Source of the DNA: Phenylobacterium sp.
Lineage (GTDB): Bacteria; Pseudomonadota; Alphaproteobacteria; Caulobacterales; Caulobacteraceae
Assembly: GCF_030645195.1 (NCBI RefSeq)
Contig: NZ_JAUSLW010000183.1
Coordinates: 1 to 64,000, forward strand
Reading direction: 5' to 3'
Length of the DNA stretch: 64,000 nucleotides
A model generated the notes under the pieces. That model searched no databases, was not told the origin of the DNA, and saw nothing but the letters and a program-made list of their open reading frames with translations. The position numbers were made by a program, and so were the translations under genes. Shown one piece after another: positions 29,142 through 38,772 of the stretch (positions are counted from its first letter, which is position 1; each line of letters begins with the position of its first letter).

Positions 29142-30299
29142 TCAGGCCTCGATGATGTGGGGCACGAAGCGGGCGAGGTTCTTGGTCACCGCGCTGTCGT
29201 CCTCGCGGATGCCGATCCCGGCCGGCTCGGCGCCGACGATCCAGGCGCCCACCACCGGGCGCTTGCCGTCGAAGTCCGGCGGCGGGTGATAGGCCTGCAG
29301 GATAGCCCCCTCGGCGCCATAGCCCTGGTCCAGCACCGGCTCATCGCCGCCGACGATCTCCACATTGGCGCCCTCGCGGGAGAACAGCGGCTTGCGCACG
29401 TAGCGGGCTTCCAGGGCCGACGCCCCCGGATCGCCCTCGAAATAGGCCTCCAGCAGGTTCGGGTGGCCGGGGTGCCGTTCCCACAGCAGCGGCAGGATTC
29501 CCTTGTTGGAGAGGATCGCCTTCCAGGGCGGCTCCAGCCAGCGGACCTTGGCGGTGGCCAGGTGCGCGGCATAGGGCTCGCGCAGCATGTCCTCCCAGGG
29601 ATAGAGCTTGAACGCCGCCTGCAGCAGCAGGCCGTCGGGGTCGGCGAACTGGCCCTGCGCGTTCACCCCGATGTCCAGCATGGCCACGAACTTCGGGTCG
29701 AGCCCCGCCTGGGTGGCCAGGTCCTCGAAGAACCGCACGGTCTGCCGGTCCTCCACCGCGCGAGCGTCGCTGGCGAAATGGACGAAGCCGCCGGTGGGGA
29801 ACAGGGCCCTGAACCGGTCGCGTAGGGCCTCGAACAGGCTGTTGAACTGGTCGGTCCCCGGCGGCAGGGCGCCTGAGGCCAGCAGCTCCTCCAGCCACAG
29901 CCACTGGAAGGTGGCCGCCTCGAACACGCTGGTGGGGGTGTCGGCGTTGTACTCGTAGAGCTTGGGCTTGGCGGTCCCGTCATAGCCGAAGTCGAACCGG
30001 CCATAGAGGGAGGGCTCCTTGGCGCGCCAGGAGGCGGCCACGAAGTCCCGGTGCTCGGCCGGGATGGCCAGCTTGGTCAGCAGCTCATCGCTGCGCGAGG
30101 CCTCGTCCACCAGGTCCAGGCAGAGCTCGTGCAACTCGGCGGCGGCCGGCTCCAGGTCCTCCTCCACCTGCGCCAAGGTGAAGGCGTAGGCCGCGCTCTC
30201 GTCCCAATAGGCCTGGCCTTCCGTGTGGTGGTAGACGAACCCCACCGCGTCGGCCTTGTCCTTCCAGTCGGGGCGGGGCTCCAGGATGAGGCGTTTCAC
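29142..30299 (-). CDS. Glutathionylspermidine synthase-like ATP-grasp protein (YgiC/YjfC-like)
   Basis: YHHTEGQAYWDESAAYAF, EYNADTPTSVFEAATFQWLW, KPLFSREGANVEI, VGAWIVGAEPAGIGIREDD. Confidence 0.92.
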   Translation of the reverse strand: MKRLILEPRPDWKDKADAVGFVYHHTEGQAYWDESAAYAFTLAQVEEDLEPAAAELHELCLDLVDEASRSDELLTKLAIPAEHRDFVAASWRAKEPSLYGRFDFGYDGTAKPKLYEYNADTPTSVFEAATFQWLWLEELLASGALPPGTDQFNSLFEALRDRFRALFPTGGFVHFASDARAVEDRQTVRFFEDLATQAGLDPKFVAMLDIGVNAQGQFADPDGLLLQAAFKLYPWEDMLREPYAAHLATAKVRWLEPPWKAILSNKGILPLLWERHPGHPNLLEAYFEGDPGASALEARYVRKPLFSREGANVEIVGGDEPVLDQGYGAEGAILQAYHPPPDFDGKRPVVGAWIVGAEPAGIGIREDDSAVTKNLARFVPHIIEA

Positions 30300-30302
30300 C
30301 CC

Positions 30303-31037
30303 CTACTCGTCTCCGGACTTGGCCGCGGCCTTCTGCTCGATCTGCAGGGTGGGCGCGGGCGCGGCCAGGCGGGCCAGGACGTCGTCGGCCGAGGACTGGC
30401 CGGGCCCGATGCCCGCCAGCCGCAGCTTCTCGTCCAGGTCGGCGCCGGTGCGCATGTCCTCCAGCTCGGCGGCGGCCTGGATGCGCTCGCCACGGATGGC
30501 CTGGCGTTCCTTGATCCGCGCCAGGCTGTCGGCCGCCGAGCCCAGCGAGGAGCCGGCCCCGGCGCCGCGGGCGGCCACCGAGGCCTGGGCGCGCTGCACC
30601 GACTCGTTGACCTTCACCACCTCGACCTCGCGGCGCAGGGTCTCGATCCTGCGGTCGGTGGCGGTGATGGCGGCGTGCAGCTGCTCCTCGGCGGCGCGCA
30701 TGTCGACGATCTGCGGCGCCTTCAGGGCCACGTCGGCCTCCAGGTCGGCGATCCGCTGCGCCACCTGGCGGGCCAGGTCCATGTCGCCCTTGGCCACGGC
30801 GGCCCGCGCCGAGCCCTCGTACTTGGCGGCCTGCTCGCGGAAGCTGGCCACCTCCTTCTCCAGGATGCGCCGGCGGGCCACCAGGGTGGCCATGTCGTCC
30901 CGGGCCTTGCCCTGGGCGGTGTCGGCGTCGCGGATCTCCTGATCCAGGATCTTCAGGGCGTTGGCGTCGACGACGCCGGCGGCGGCGTCATGCGCGCCCG
31001 CGCGGCCCAGGGTGAACAGCTTGCGCCAGATGGTCAT
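30303..31037 (-). CDS. PspA/IM30 family protein (YjfJ-like)
   Basis: LKILDQEIRDADTAQGKARDDMATLVARRRILEKEVASFREQAAKYEGSARAAV, coiled-coil. Confidence 0.9.
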   Translation of the reverse strand: MTIWRKLFTLGRAGAHDAAAGVVDANALKILDQEIRDADTAQGKARDDMATLVARRRILEKEVASFREQAAKYEGSARAAVAKGDMDLARQVAQRIADLEADVALKAPQIVDMRAAEEQLHAAITATDRRIETLRREVEVVKVNESVQRAQASVAARGAGAGSSLGSAADSLARIKERQAIRGERIQAAAELEDMRTGADLDEKLRLAGIGPGQSSADDVLARLAAPAPTLQIEQKAAAKSGDE

Positions 31038-31061
31038 GGGTAAGGCTCCAGAGGCTTGGGG

Positions 31062-31496
31062 TCAGGCGGCGGGGGAGAAGGAGGAGCGCAGGTCGGAGGC
31101 CGCCTCAAGGGCGTTCTCGGCCAGCATGCGCAGCTCGATCAGGATGTCCTCGAGGGACGAGGTCGTGGCCAGCTCGCCGAACAGTTCATAGAAGTCGCGG
31201 TCGGCCACCGTGGTGATCCCGAAGTTCGACAGCGGCACCAGCTTCTGGGCCTTCAGCAGGAATTCGTTGAAGGCGTGGCGGTCTTCCTGCTCGTCCACCG
31301 GCCACAGCAGGACCGAGGCGGCGATCTGCTGGTCGCTGACGCTGACGAAGATCTCCAGGTCGCCGGCGTCGGGCATGGTCACCAGCAGTACGGGGTCGGC
31401 GCCCTCCACCACGCGGGCGGCGAGGGCTTCCCCCTCCTTGCTGGCCGCGTCCAGGGCGGTCTTCAGGGAGCGAACAGTCCAAGCGGTCTGCGTCAT
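31062..31496 (-). CDS. YjfI family protein (DUF2170)
   Basis: ISVSDQQIAASVLLWPVDEQEDRHAFNEFLLKAQKLVPLSNFGI-like region (EIFVSVSDQQIAASVLLWP); adjacent to PspA homolog. Confidence 0.85.
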   Translation of the reverse strand: MTQTAWTVRSLKTALDAASKEGEALAARVVEGADPVLLVTMPDAGDLEIFVSVSDQQIAASVLLWPVDEQEDRHAFNEFLLKAQKLVPLSNFGITTVADRDFYELFGELATTSSLEDILIELRMLAENALEAASDLRSSFSPAA

Positions 31497-31630
31497 CAGG
31501 CGATCCTTCGGTGGAAACAGGTTCATACAAGATGGGTGGCCGGGCGCCAGCCGTCGAGGGCCAGCTTCGCCCTTTTGCACGGGCGATCCCTATCCTAGAT
31601 AAGAGATCAGTCTTCCTGCGGGTCAGCGTC

Positions 31631-32269
31631 ATGTTCGGTAAGCTCTTCGGCCGCAAGGAGGCCGCCCCGGCCTCGGCCCTGCCGGCGATCCGCAATGTCA
31701 CCCTGGGCCGCACGGTCTGGCTCGACACCCTGGCCTGGCGCCGGCTGGGCTCGGAGCGCCGATTCCCCCTGGACCGCGACACCCTGGAGATCACCGCCCA
31801 GGGCCTGGTGGACCTGAAGGACGGCGGCTTCGTCCATCGATTCTACACCGACGACCACGCCATGTTTCAGGCCGTCTCCGACGACCGCGAGGGCCAGAGG
31901 GTCAACGACATCACCGTCTTCGTGCCCTGGGAAAGCGCCTATCCGGGCGGCCGCGCCGACCGCGAGGCCTGGGCCAAGCGCCTGCGGGCGCGGACCTTCA
32001 CCGCCTCGGGCCTGCCCGACTACACCCGCTTCTGGTTTGGCGACGAGGCCGAGAGCCAGGACCCGGTGACCTTCTGGGAAGACCTGCACGACGACCGCGA
32101 CGGGGTCCCCGACCGGCGGATCTTCCAGACCTGCATGCTGTTTTCCCGAGAATTGCCGGGCGAGGCGCGCGAGCTTCTGCTAGCCATCGAGCAGGAGACC
32201 GAGGACGGCGAGGTGTCGTTCGAGGTCATGCTCGGCGTCCCCCTCGAGGTCGGCGAGTTCAAGGCCTGA
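31631..32269 (+). CDS. YjfK family protein (DUF2491)
   Basis: MFGKLFGRK...DGGFVHRFYTDDHAMFQAVSDD..ITVFVPWESAYPG. Confidence 0.85.
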   Translation: MFGKLFGRKEAAPASALPAIRNVTLGRTVWLDTLAWRRLGSERRFPLDRDTLEITAQGLVDLKDGGFVHRFYTDDHAMFQAVSDDREGQRVNDITVFVPWESAYPGGRADREAWAKRLRARTFTASGLPDYTRFWFGDEAESQDPVTFWEDLHDDRDGVPDRRIFQTCMLFSRELPGEARELLLAIEQETEDGEVSFEVMLGVPLEVGEFKA

Positions 32270-32291
32270 ACCTGTTGGAGACATAGCTGAG

Positions 32292-32705
32292 ATGTTCGAC
32301 CTCTACGGCTTCGCCGCCAGCGCGGTGGCCTTCCTGATCGCCTTCGTCGCCGCCGGCCTGTTCACCCTGGCCTTCAAGGTCATCTACCAGTGGGTGACCC
32401 CCTACAACGAGGCCAAGCTGATCCGCGAGGGCAACACCGCCGCGGCCGTCGCGCTGGGCGGCGCCCTGCTGGGCTATGTCATCCCGCTGGCCTCGGCGCT
32501 CTCCCACACCATCACCCTCATCGAGTTCTGCGCCTGGGCGGCGCTGGCCGGCGTCATCCAGATCGCCGCCTTCACCCTGATCCGCATGATGGTGATGAAG
32601 GACGTCAGCGCCCGCATCGAGCGCGGCGAGATCGCCGCCGGGGTCTATCTGATGAGCATCTCACTCGCGGTCGGCTTCCTCAACGCCGCCTGCATGACCT
32701 CCTGA
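32292..32705 (+). CDS. DUF350 membrane protein (YjfL-like)
   Basis: TPYNEAKLIREGNTAAAVALGGALLGYVIPLASAL signature. Confidence 0.9.
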   Translation: MFDLYGFAASAVAFLIAFVAAGLFTLAFKVIYQWVTPYNEAKLIREGNTAAAVALGGALLGYVIPLASALSHTITLIEFCAWAALAGVIQIAAFTLIRMMVMKDVSARIERGEIAAGVYLMSISLAVGFLNAACMTS

Positions 32706-32712
32706 AGCGCCC

Positions 32713-33327
32713 ATGACCGCCCCCCGCCCGCGCAAGCGCTCCAGCGCCGTCACCCTCACCGGCCTGATGGCCGGTTCGGCCATCTCCATCTCGGCCTGCG
32801 ACAACACGCCCACCGCCGCCCAGTGGGGGGATCCCCCCGCCGCCAGCTCGGGCCGGTCGGTGGAGGCCGCCTCCTTCGAGAGCCTGGCGGCCTGCGAGGC
32901 GTCCGGTAGCTTCACCGCCGTGCAGTGCCAGACGGCCTTCCAGGAGGCGCAGAAGGCCAGCGCCGAGAACGCGCCGAAGTTCGGCGACCAGCAGAGTTGC
33001 GAGGAACGCTACGGCGTCGACCAGTGCGTGCCCAGGCAGGGTCAGGGCGGCAGCTTCTTCACCCCCCTGCTCACCGGCTTCATCATCGGCCAGGCCATGA
33101 ACAACATGGGCGGCTATCGCGGTGCGCCGATGTATCGCGATCGCTACGGCGGCTATACGGGCGGCAGCGGCTATCCGGTTTCGCGCGACTACCTTACCGG
33201 CCGCACCCGGGTCAGCGCCGACAGCTTCGACGCCCCCAAGGCCGGCGCGCCCGCCCGGGTCCAGAGCCGCAGCTCCATCATCTCCCGCGGCGGCTTCGGC
33301 GGCGGCTCCCGCTCCTACGGCGGCTGA
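32713..33327 (+). CDS. DUF1190 lipoprotein-like protein (YgiB-like)
   Basis: CDNTPTAAQ.., NAPKFGDQQSCEERYGVDQC..GSFFTPLLTGFIIGQAM, C-terminal SSIISRGGFGGGSRSYGG. Confidence 0.88.
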   Translation: MTAPRPRKRSSAVTLTGLMAGSAISISACDNTPTAAQWGDPPAASSGRSVEAASFESLAACEASGSFTAVQCQTAFQEAQKASAENAPKFGDQQSCEERYGVDQCVPRQGQGGSFFTPLLTGFIIGQAMNNMGGYRGAPMYRDRYGGYTGGSGYPVSRDYLTGRTRVSADSFDAPKAGAPARVQSRSSIISRGGFGGGSRSYGG

Positions 33328-33367
33328 GCCGCAGGCTCCGACGCCGTAGGCCGCCCAAGATTTACAC

Positions 33368-33495
33368 CGTCATCCTCGGGCTCTTGTCCCGAGGATCCAT
33401 GATCTCCGCCTGTCCGCAGGAGACCCTCGCGTCCCCGCCGAGCCTCACCGGCTCCACGGCGTCTATGGATCTTCGGGACAAGCCCGAAGATGACG
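33368..33495. repeat. Long inverted repeat (VIFGLVPKIH-type intergenic repeat)
   Basis: CGTCATCCTCGGGCTCTTGTCCCGAGGATCCAT versus ATGGATCTTCGGGACAAGCCCGAAGATGACG. Confidence 0.85.
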
Positions 33496-33540
33496 ATCCG
33501 GGGAGAGGCGCGCCCTGTCGGCGTCCCTCCAGCCCGGCCC

Positions 33541-35628
33541 CTAGTCGGCCAGCAGGGCCCGCGCGATCCGATCCCGCGTATAGGGCAGGTCCCGCAGACG
33601 CGCGCCCAGGGCATGGGCCACGGCGTTGCCGATGGCCGCCAGGCAGGGGCCGAGCGAAATCTCCCCGATCCCCAGGGGCGGGGCGCCCGGCGGGACGATC
33701 AGCTCCACCTCCACCGACGGAACCTCATCGAAGCGCAGGATCGGATAGTCCTCCCAGGTCACCGAGGCCACGCCGGCGCCCTCCAGCCTCACCTGCTCCT
33801 TCAGGGCCCAGCTCGCGGCCATGATCATGCCGCCCTCGATCTGGTTCTTCGCCCCGTCTGGATTGATGATCAGGCCCGCGTCGGCCACGCACCACAGGTG
33901 CTCCAGCCGCACCTCCTCATCGACGCTGACCCGGGCCGCCACCGCCACGAAGGCGCCGCGGTCGCGATGGCGGTCATAGGCCAGGCCCAGGCCCCGCCCC
34001 TCTCCGCCCGGTCCGCGCCGGTCCCAGCCGCAGACCGCGCCGATCCGCTCCACCACCGCCCGGGCGCGGGGCTCGCTCAGCATCTCCAGGCGGAAGGCCA
34101 GGGGATCCTTTCCGGCCGCCTGCGCGAGCTCGTCCAGGAAGCACTCCCCGGCATAGGTGTTCACCGGCCCGCCCAGACCCCGCAGGGACGAGGTCCGCAC
34201 CGGCGAATTGATCACCAGGTGCTCCTTCACCCGCACGGCGGGGATGTCATAGGAGGGCGCGGCGTTCAGCCGCCCGCCGAAGGCCGTGGCCTGGTTGGGG
34301 GGCGGCAGGTCCGGCGGCCCCTGGGGCAGGGCGGGCTCGATCAGGGTGCGGCCGCGATTGACGTGCAGATTGGTCCAGATCTCCGTGGTCCAGTCGGCCA
34401 GCCGCCCGGCGGCGTCCAGTTCGGCGGTCATCTCGACCCGCATGGCGGTGCCCACCGGCGAGTGGCCGAACTCGTCCTCGCGCCGCCACTGCACCCGGAT
34501 CGGCGCGCCCGGCCGGCGGCTGGCGATGAAGGCCGCGTCATAGGCCGCGTCCTCCGCCCCGTTGTGGCCGTAGCAGCCCGCCCCCTGGGCGTGCTCCATC
34601 TCGATGGCCTCGGGCGGAAGCCCGGTGATGCGGGCGATCTGAAGCCTCGGCGGATAGACCCCCTGGGCGTGGGTCCAGACCCTCAGCCGGCCCTCCTCGA
34701 ACCAGGCGATCCCGCAGGAGGGCGACATGGAGGCGTGGGCGATATAGGGCCGCGAATAGGCCGCCTGCAGCCGGCGGCGGTTGGACGGTCCGCCGACCGG
34801 CGCGCCCTCCTCCAGCTCGGTGGAAGCCATGTCCTTCAGGGACGCCGCCTCGGTGACCTGGGGCGGCAGGTCGCGCGGCGTGTCCCAGCGGGTGGTCGGT
34901 TCGGCGGCGGCGTGCGCGCGGGCCGCCGCCGCCTCGCTGGAGGAGATGAAGGCCACGAAGGACCCCTCGGTCAGGATGTCGAGATCGGCGTCCCCCGCCG
35001 CCTTCCAGGCCGCGGCCTCGTCGAGGAAGGCCAGCCTCGCCGTCGGCCCCGGTTGGCGCAGCACGCGGGCATGCCGCATCCCCGGCAGGACGACGTCCTG
35101 GATAAAGCCCCCGCCGAACATCTTGGCTGGCAGGTCCAGGCGCGGCGCGCTCGTCCCTACCAGCCGGTGCTGGTCCTGGGACTTCCAGCGCGCGGTCCCG
35201 CTCGGCGGTTGGGCCAGGTCGATGGCGGGGCTCAGCGTCCAGTAGGTCTCCCCGCTCGGCGCGCCGTCCAGCCGGAAGGCGCCGTCGCGGATGTCGATCT
35301 GGCCGGGTGCGCAGTCGAGCCGCCGGCAGGCCTCGGCCACGAACAGGGCCCGGACCTCGGCGCAGGCCGCCCGCACCGAGGCGCCGGAGACCTCCACGGA
35401 CATGGAGCCCACCGTCATCCCCTCGTCGGGCACGGCGCCGGTGGCCGCATTGGCCACCTCCACTTGAGGCATGGCCACGTCCAGTTCCTCGGCGGCGATC
35501 TGAGCCAGCGCCGTCAGCGCCCCCTGGCCGTACTCCACCTTGCCGAAGGCGATGCGGACGACGCCGGGCGCCGGGAACCCGACCCAGCGGTCGAGGCTGG
35601 GATTGGCCTGCAGGCCGGGGGGGATCAC
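33541..35628 (-). CDS. Xanthine dehydrogenase family molybdopterin-binding subunit (IorB-like)
   Basis: VRIAFGKVEYGQGALTALAQIAAEELDV; ASMSPSCGIAWFEEGRLRVWTHAQGVYPPRLQIARITG; GTG start overlapping 2Fe-2S gene stop. Confidence 0.9.
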   Translation of the reverse strand: MIPPGLQANPSLDRWVGFPAPGVVRIAFGKVEYGQGALTALAQIAAEELDVAMPQVEVANAATGAVPDEGMTVGSMSVEVSGASVRAACAEVRALFVAEACRRLDCAPGQIDIRDGAFRLDGAPSGETYWTLSPAIDLAQPPSGTARWKSQDQHRLVGTSAPRLDLPAKMFGGGFIQDVVLPGMRHARVLRQPGPTARLAFLDEAAAWKAAGDADLDILTEGSFVAFISSSEAAAARAHAAAEPTTRWDTPRDLPPQVTEAASLKDMASTELEEGAPVGGPSNRRRLQAAYSRPYIAHASMSPSCGIAWFEEGRLRVWTHAQGVYPPRLQIARITGLPPEAIEMEHAQGAGCYGHNGAEDAAYDAAFIASRRPGAPIRVQWRREDEFGHSPVGTAMRVEMTAELDAAGRLADWTTEIWTNLHVNRGRTLIEPALPQGPPDLPPPNQATAFGGRLNAAPSYDIPAVRVKEHLVINSPVRTSSLRGLGGPVNTYAGECFLDELAQAAGKDPLAFRLEMLSEPRARAVVERIGAVCGWDRRGPGGEGRGLGLAYDRHRDRGAFVAVAARVSVDEEVRLEHLWCVADAGLIINPDGAKNQIEGGMIMAASWALKEQVRLEGAGVASVTWEDYPILRFDEVPSVEVELIVPPGAPPLGIGEISLGPCLAAIGNAVAHALGARLRDLPYTRDRIARALLAD

Positions 35629-36095
35629 CGGACCGGCTCCGCGTTCATGCGGCTTGCCGCCAGCAACACCGCGTCCATCACCCGGTTGTGCGCCCCGCAG
35701 CGGCACAGATGCCAGGCCAGGGCCTGGGCCACTTCCTGTCGCGTCGGGTTCGGGTTGCGATCCAGCAGCCCCTTGGCGCCCACCAATATGCCCGACAGGC
35801 AGAAGCCGCACTGGCCCGCCTGCAATTCCAGGAAGGCGGTCTGCAAGAGATGGGGCGCGTCCGGGGTCCCCAGCCCCTCCACCGTGACGATGGACTTGCC
35901 CTCGAGGTTGCCCACCTCCAACTGACAGGCCGCCACGTCCTGGCCGTCCACCAGCACCGAGCAGGCCCCGCACTGCCCCGTCCCGCAGCCGAACCGCGGC
36001 CCGGTGAGGCCAAGCTCATTGCGCAGCACATCCAGCAGGTTGTCGGTGGGCTCGGCGGTGACCCGCCGCGTCTGGCCGTTGATCATCAGGTCCAT
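35625..36095 (-). CDS. (2Fe-2S)-binding protein, isoquinoline 1-oxidoreductase alpha-subunit-like
   Basis: GCGTGQCGACSVLVDGQ and QCGFCLSGI..HLCRCGAHNRVMDAV cysteine motifs. Confidence 0.93.
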   Translation of the reverse strand: MDLMINGQTRRVTAEPTDNLLDVLRNELGLTGPRFGCGTGQCGACSVLVDGQDVAACQLEVGNLEGKSIVTVEGLGTPDAPHLLQTAFLELQAGQCGFCLSGILVGAKGLLDRNPNPTRQEVAQALAWHLCRCGAHNRVMDAVLLAASRMNAEPVR

Positions 36096-36192
36096 GGTCG
36101 CGCTCTCAATCCTCGACGCCGCTCAAGGTCGAGGAAGAGAACCACGAACCACGCGAACCACACAAACCAGCGTCATCCCCGGTGGACCATTC

Positions 36193-36813
36193 TTAGGTTT
36201 CGGCCTTGGCCGCGGCCTCCCAGGCCAGGACCTCCGGCGTCGCCAGCAGGCGCTCGACGTAGGCGCCCGCCGCGCCGTCGACCTTGATCCCATAGGTGCG
36301 GAAGCGGGTCGCCACCGGCGCGTAGAAGGCGTCGGCGATGGACCAGTCCCCCAGCAGGAAGGGGCCGCCGAACTTCCCCAGTAGGTCGTCGAACAGTTCG
36401 GTGACCCGGGCGACGTTCCGGGTAGCGGCCTCGGAGAGCGCCACCGCGCGGGGCGCGATCTCCAGGGCCATGGGGCATTCCTGGCGCAGGGCCTGGAAGC
36501 CCGAATGCATCTCCGCGGCCGCCGAGCGGCCCAGCGCCCGGGCGACCGGATCGGCAGGCCACAGCTTGGCGGCCGGCAGCTTCTCGGCCAGGTACTCGCA
36601 GATCGCCAGGGAATCCCAGACCAGCAGGTCGCCGTGCTTCAGGGCCGGGACCAGGCCCGATTTCGAGAGCGGCCGGATGGCCTCGTAGGTCTGGTTGTTC
36701 TCCTGCCGCAGATCGACCAGGGTTTCAGTGAAGGGCGTCCCCGAGCGCTTCAGCACAAGCCAGGGTCGCATCGACCAGCTCGACCACCGCTTCGTCCCGA
36801 TCACCAGTTCCAT
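36193..36813 (-). CDS. Glutathione S-transferase family protein
   Basis: WSMRPWLVLKRSGTPFTETLVDL..SGLVPALKHGDLLVWDSLAICEYLAEKLP. Confidence 0.92.
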   Translation of the reverse strand: MELVIGTKRWSSWSMRPWLVLKRSGTPFTETLVDLRQENNQTYEAIRPLSKSGLVPALKHGDLLVWDSLAICEYLAEKLPAAKLWPADPVARALGRSAAAEMHSGFQALRQECPMALEIAPRAVALSEAATRNVARVTELFDDLLGKFGGPFLLGDWSIADAFYAPVATRFRTYGIKVDGAAGAYVERLLATPEVLAWEAAAKAET

Positions 36814-36909
36814 GGGTCAATCTCCTTGATCACGCAGCCGCTATTGGCTTGAGCGCGAAGGCGCCGTCTAGTGTCCGCAACGATCAAAAAAATCCGAGGA
36901 AACCCCATC

Positions 36910-38283
36910 ATGACCGAGGCATCCGCCCCGGCCCCCATCGGCGCCACGATTTCCGAGCCCACGGCTCCCGCCGTGCCCCTGGTCTCTGACGCCTATCGCC
37001 GCTACGCCCTGGTCATCCTGCTGGCGGTCTACACGCTCAACTTCCTCGACCGGCAGATCGTCACCATCCTGGCCGAGCCGATCAAGAACGACCTTGGCCT
37101 CGCCGACTGGCAGCTGGGCCTGATGACGGGTCTGGCCTTCGCCGTCTTCTACACCGTCCTCGGCCTGCCCATCGCCCGCCTGGCCGAGAGCTTCAACCGG
37201 GTCTGGATCATCGGCGGGTCGCTGGCCGTCTGGTCGGGCTTCACCGTGCTGTGCGGCCAGGCCACCAGCTTCGCCCAGCTGGTGGGCGCCCGCATCGGGG
37301 TCGGCATCGGCGAGGCGGGCTGCACGCCGACCGCCCACTCCCTGATCGCCGACTATGCGCCCAGGGAGAAACGCGCCTCGGCGCTCGCCTTCTTCTCCAT
37401 CGGCACCCCGCTGGGGGGCCTGCTGGGCCTGGCCATGGGCGGGCTGATCGCCGACGCCTACGGCTGGCGCACCGCCTTCCTGCTGGCCGGCGTGCCGGGC
37501 CTGATCTTCACCGTGGTGGTCTTCCTCACCATGAAGGAGCCGCGCAAGGCCATGAGCGCCGCGGCCGCCGCGGCCCACGCGCCGGGCAAGGGCCACTTCG
37601 CCGCCACCCTGAAATACCTGCGCGGCAAGCCGGTCTTCTGGTTCATCGCCTTCGGCGCCGCCGTGAAGGCCTTCATCGGCTACGGCCACGCCCCCTTCAC
37701 CGCCTCCTTCTTCCTGCGCAACCACGCCGAGGAGGTGGCCCAGATGGCCGACAGGTTCGGCCTGGGTTCGGTGGGCTTCCTGGGTCTGGCCCTGGGCCTG
37801 ATGGGCGGCACGGCGGGGATCATCTCGTCCTGGGCCGGCGGGGCCATCGCCGACTGGGCGGCCAAGCGCGACATCCGCGCCTATATGAGCGTCCCGGCCG
37901 TCGCCTCGCTGATCTCGCCCTTCATCTACGCCACCGCCATCCTGCTGCCCTCGGCCTTCTGGGCCCTGTGGCTGCTGATCCTGCCCGGCCTGCTGGGCTC
38001 GCTCTGGTACGGGCCGGTCTATTCCAGCGCCCAGAGCCTGGTGCCGCCCCAGATGCGCGCCACCTCGGCCTCGATCCTGATCTTCATCATCAACCTGGTG
38101 GGCCTGGGCCTGGGGCCGCTGTTCGTCGGCATCCTCTCCGACGTCCTGGCCAACGGGCCGCTGGCCCTGGGCTCGGCGGAGGGCGTCCGCTGGGCGCTTA
38201 TCCTCTCGGCCTTCCTGGGCTTCATCGCCACCGGCCTGTTCTGGCTGGCCCGGCGCACCATCCGCGAAGAGATCGTTTCCTGA
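36910..38283 (+). CDS. MFS transporter, spinster-like
   Basis: YTLNFLDRQIVTILAEPIKNDLGLADWQLGLMTGLAFAVFYTVLGLPIARLAE. Confidence 0.93.
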   Translation: MTEASAPAPIGATISEPTAPAVPLVSDAYRRYALVILLAVYTLNFLDRQIVTILAEPIKNDLGLADWQLGLMTGLAFAVFYTVLGLPIARLAESFNRVWIIGGSLAVWSGFTVLCGQATSFAQLVGARIGVGIGEAGCTPTAHSLIADYAPREKRASALAFFSIGTPLGGLLGLAMGGLIADAYGWRTAFLLAGVPGLIFTVVVFLTMKEPRKAMSAAAAAAHAPGKGHFAATLKYLRGKPVFWFIAFGAAVKAFIGYGHAPFTASFFLRNHAEEVAQMADRFGLGSVGFLGLALGLMGGTAGIISSWAGGAIADWAAKRDIRAYMSVPAVASLISPFIYATAILLPSAFWALWLLILPGLLGSLWYGPVYSSAQSLVPPQMRATSASILIFIINLVGLGLGPLFVGILSDVLANGPLALGSAEGVRWALILSAFLGFIATGLFWLARRTIREEIVS

Positions 38284-38392
38284 AGCGGATCGCCTACCTG
38301 ACCTGCGCCGACTGCCTGACGACGGCGGAGAGGCGCAACGACTGAGCGGCATGCAGGCTCAACCCGCCGGCTGCCGCTGAGCCCCGTCCAGC

Positions 38393-38761
38393 CTATGCCG
38401 CGGTTAGCCGATACTCCGGGATCAGGAGTTCGGCCGGAATCCCCCAGGCGCGATTGAGGGCGCGGATCATTTGCAGCGTTAAGGGGCGCTTGCGTTGAAC
38501 GATCTCGGTGGCTCGGGATTGACCGACCACCGCCGCAAGGTCTGCGCGGGTTCGACCGTTCATCTTCATTTCCGCGAGGATCACGGCGATAGGATCGAGT
38601 CCAACCGCTGGCTTGATCAGGCTGGCCTCATAGATATCGACAAGGACACCCCAATCGACAAGGCGTTGTTGGTCGTCCGGGTCTTCCGCGTCCCACAGCC
38701 GTTGGATTTCGTCCAAGGCGGCTCGGTGTTCGACGGCGTTATGGATAAGCCTCGGTTCCAT
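38393..38761 (-). CDS. HigA-like HTH antitoxin
   Basis: ADLAAVVGQSRATEIVQRKRPLTLQMIRALNRAWGIPAELLIPEY, paired with HigB-like ORF. Confidence 0.88.
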   Translation of the reverse strand: MEPRLIHNAVEHRAALDEIQRLWDAEDPDDQQRLVDWGVLVDIYEASLIKPAVGLDPIAVILAEMKMNGRTRADLAAVVGQSRATEIVQRKRPLTLQMIRALNRAWGIPAELLIPEYRLTAA

Positions 38762-38772
38762 GCTCGCTTTCC

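Noticed and set aside
33490-35925. 811-aa plus-strand ORF opposite the molybdopterin subunit
   Set aside because: Shadow ORF; minus strand matches a known oxidoreductase family
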